64,000 nucleotides of DNA from Variovorax sp. V93 (GTDB taxonomy: Bacteria > Pseudomonadota > Gammaproteobacteria > Burkholderiales > Burkholderiaceae_C): positions 1,798,001-1,862,000 of the forward strand of contig NZ_AP028669.1 of NCBI RefSeq assembly GCF_041154485.1, written 5' to 3'. Below are positions 62,327 to 64,000 of this stretch, piece by piece; the first letter of the stretch is position 1; each line of letters begins with the position of its first letter. The notes beneath the pieces were generated by a model that saw nothing but the letters and a program-made list of their open reading frames with translations, searched no databases and had not been told where the DNA came from. The translations under genes were made by a program, and so were the position numbers.

Positions 62327-63451
62327 TCACCTTGCCCGCTGGATTGGTGCCGGGGCCCGTTCGGGGGAAAGAATCTGCCAGAGGCCGGGGGCCACGCCTT
62401 CGAAGGCAGCCGCGTAGCGCTCGGCGCGGCTGTCCTCGCCGGTCACGTCGCGTATGGCGATGCTGTCGATGCGGCCGGGATGGGTGCGAACGACCTGCCC
62501 GTAGATCTCGGGATCGCTCTCGCCCGAATCGCCCACCAGCATGAACCGGCGCTGCGGAAAGTCGGCCAGCAGGCGCTCGATCACGCCGAGCTTGTGCGTG
62601 CGCGAATCCTGCTCGCCGGGAATGAGCGTGCGCCAGGTCGTGCTTTCGCGCAGGTGCATGCTGCCCATGGGAAAGTCCGCATCGCGAAGAAAATCGGCGA
62701 GCGCAGGGTACAGCTGCATCGGGCTGGCCGAGAGATAGTGGAAGCGCGTGTCCGGTGCCTTGGCCAGCGTGCGGTAGTACGCCGCCATGCCCGGTGCCGC
62801 TTCGAAGCGCCGTGCAAACGTGTTCAGCAGCATCTCGCGCCGGTCGCGCACCTGGGTGCGCTTGATGGTGTCGTCGATGTCCGAAATGATCGACAGGCCT
62901 TGCGCGGGAACGATCAATGCTTCGCCCCTGAAGCGGTGCAGCAGTTCGCCGGGCCCGGTCACGGCATGGAACTTCAGCCACTCGCTCGAAGGCGGCATGC
63001 GGGGCGGGTCGATGACGATGCGCATGTTCATGCGGCCGTCGGCGCCCGAAGGCGGCGTGGGCACGCGCGCGGCACTGCCTTCGAAGTCGAGCTCGAACAC
63101 CTTGCCTTCTTCCGATTCGGCGTGGAACAGCGCGGTGCGCTGGTTGAAGCGCAGCCGTGCCGCCGGCGAGAGCTTCTTGAGGTTCAGGCCCAGGTAGCGC
63201 GCGAACGCGGCATTCAGGCCCCAGCGGCGCTCGGGTTCGTAGACCCAGGCATGGATGTCGACCTCGAGCCGGCCATCGCCGGTGGGGCGCGCGGTGCCGG
63301 GGATGAAGAGCGCTTCTTCGTCGGGATCGAGCCGCTCGGCCGCGCGCAGCGCCTGCATGGGCGCCAGGCCGCAAAGCAATGCGGCGCCGACCACCAGGGA
63401 GCGGCGCCGCAGCGGCGCAGGTGCGATGGCGCGCGGCTCGCCTGCGTTCAT
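62327..63451 (-). CDS. App1-type phosphatidate phosphatase domain protein (DUF2183)
   Basis: A 374-residue protein with an N-terminal signal that contains a twin-arginine-like RRRSLVVGAALL, then a beta-rich domain. Its C-terminal App1/LNS2 phosphatase domain of the HAD kind has ISDIDDTIKRTQV (DxDxT) near residue 200, LSASPMQLYPALADFL, and FMLVGDSGESDPEIY near the end. Yeast App1 dephosphorylates phosphatidate; the bacterial role is unknown. I start it at 63451, within the folA stop (ATGA), so it is coupled to folA. The signal peptide supports an exported or membrane-anchored protein. Confidence 0.87.
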   Translation of the reverse strand: MNAGEPRAIAPAPLRRRSLVVGAALLCGLAPMQALRAAERLDPDEEALFIPGTARPTGDGRLEVDIHAWVYEPERRWGLNAAFARYLGLNLKKLSPAARLRFNQRTALFHAESEEGKVFELDFEGSAARVPTPPSGADGRMNMRIVIDPPRMPPSSEWLKFHAVTGPGELLHRFRGEALIVPAQGLSIISDIDDTIKRTQVRDRREMLLNTFARRFEAAPGMAAYYRTLAKAPDTRFHYLSASPMQLYPALADFLRDADFPMGSMHLRESTTWRTLIPGEQDSRTHKLGVIERLLADFPQRRFMLVGDSGESDPEIYGQVVRTHPGRIDSIAIRDVTGEDSRAERYAAAFEGVAPGLWQILSPERAPAPIQRAR

Positions 63452-63981
63452 GCCTTCGGCGCGGCGATGCGTTCGTAGGTCACGAAGCTGTAGTGCAGGC
63501 CTTCCTTGGCCGAGACGTGCGATTCGCGCCTGGTTTCGCGCCATTCGGAAGGAGCCAGTTCCGGCGCATGCGCATCGCCTTCGTAGTCGCGCGCGATCTC
63601 GGTGACGACGGCCTGCTGCGCCAGCGGCTGCGCCTCGGCATAGATCTGCGCGCCGCCGATGATCCAGACATCGGGCACTTGCGAATCCTCGCACAGCGAG
63701 AGCGCCTCCTGCAGGCTGCCCGCGCGCTGCGCGCCTTCGGCCTTCCAATCGTCCTGCCGCGTCACGACGATGTTCCAGCGGCCGGGCAGCGGCCGGAAAC
63801 GCGGCGGCAGCGAATCCCAGGTCTTGCGGCCCATGACGACCGGCGCGCCGCCGGTCTGCTGCTTGAAGTGCGCCAGGTCTTCAGGCAGGTGCCAGGGCAT
63901 GAAGCCGTTGGCACCGATCACGCCGTTGGCGGCGCGCGCGAAGATCAGGTGGATGCGCGGTGTCGTCACAAGGCCGGACAT
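63448..63981 (-). CDS. folA: Dihydrofolate reductase
   Basis: A 177-residue enzyme that reduces dihydrofolate with NADPH. The IHLIFARAANGVIGANGFMPWHLPEDLAHFK opening carries the Trp and acidic active-site residues; VVMGRKTWDSLPPRFRPLPGR and VWIIGGAQIYAEAQPLAQ bind NADPH. Length is slightly above E. coli (159). It starts 4 bases after a stop on the same strand that probably ends thyA, the usual thyA-folA order, and its own stop overlaps the App1-type gene. Confidence 0.97.
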   Translation of the reverse strand: MSGLVTTPRIHLIFARAANGVIGANGFMPWHLPEDLAHFKQQTGGAPVVMGRKTWDSLPPRFRPLPGRWNIVVTRQDDWKAEGAQRAGSLQEALSLCEDSQVPDVWIIGGAQIYAEAQPLAQQAVVTEIARDYEGDAHAPELAPSEWRETRRESHVSAKEGLHYSFVTYERIAAPKA

Positions 63982-63985
63982 GGGC

Positions 63986-64000
63986 TCACACCGCCACCGG
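63986..64000 (-). CDS. thyA: Probable thymidylate synthase, last four codons (partial)
   Basis: The minus strand at the window edge reads Pro-Val-Ala-Val-stop. Thymidylate synthase ends in a conserved APVAV/APVAI tail that closes over the active site, and thyA commonly precedes folA. Four codons are thin evidence, but the tail, strand and neighbour agree. Confidence 0.55.
   Translation of the reverse strand, partial: PVAV

Overview
The window is GC-rich, densely coded DNA from a betaproteobacterium of the order Burkholderiales, most likely family Comamonadaceae and plausibly Variovorax (the genus is an inference). Three things point there: the gene order gyrA-DUF2059-serC-pheA-tyrA-aroA/cmk-rpsA-ihfB-lapA-lapB, a tmRNA with tag ANDERFALAA, and a short OmpA protein of the betaproteobacterial type.

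Layout. Positions 1-5.2 kb (minus strand) hold the 5' part of an Mrp-type antiporter subunit A gene, a fluoride channel gene (crcB) behind a TRAP transporter operon (dctP-dctQ-dctM), and a small helix-hairpin-helix protein. Positions 5.3-17.6 kb (minus) form the long housekeeping supraoperon from gyrA through aromatic and serine biosynthesis, with a fused aroA-cmk, to ribosomal protein S1, IHF-beta and the LapA/LapB pair. Positions 17.8-20.4 kb (plus) carry ompA, ubiG, gph and the tmRNA gene ssrA. Positions 20.5-29.3 kb (plus) carry a methyltransferase, gamma-glutamyltransferase, a pseudouridine synthase and a coupled set (beta-propeller, polysaccharide deacetylase, fatty acid hydroxylase-like, EI24, CinA-like). 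Positions 29.3-34.2 kb are the nitrogen-control locus glnA-(unknown)-ntrB-ntrC, with a visible NtrC site and a sigma-54 promoter before glnA; two inverted copies of a palindromic repeat follow glnA and ntrC. Positions 34.3-35.7 kb (minus) hold a TonB-C-like lipoprotein and xthA.

Positions 36.3-53.3 kb look like an accessory catabolic block. It has a PotABCD-type ABC importer whose ATPase gene lies about 6 kb from the other subunit genes, RidA, DUF1028, a LysR regulator, an M20 amidohydrolase, an LldD-like oxidase, a flavin monooxygenase, quinone oxidoreductase, GST, a variant type II dehydroquinase-like protein, a GhrA-like reductase, a DadA-like oxidase, a double cupin and an aldehyde dehydrogenase. 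The genes form about five transcription units around two divergent promoters. I read it as an uncharacterised uptake and degradation pathway for a nitrogen-containing or hydroxy-acid-yielding compound; the substrate cannot be read from the sequence.

Positions 53.7-62.2 kb (plus) carry small stress-type proteins (DUF3606 and a 59-residue charged protein), a CDF metal transporter and a tightly overlapping set kaiC-like / hybrid histidine kinase / YbhN-like / ligD (DNA ligase D). The right end (minus) has a 79-residue unknown, an App1-type phosphatase gene, folA and the last codons of what is probably thyA. No tRNA or rRNA genes, CRISPR arrays or insertion sequences were recognised.
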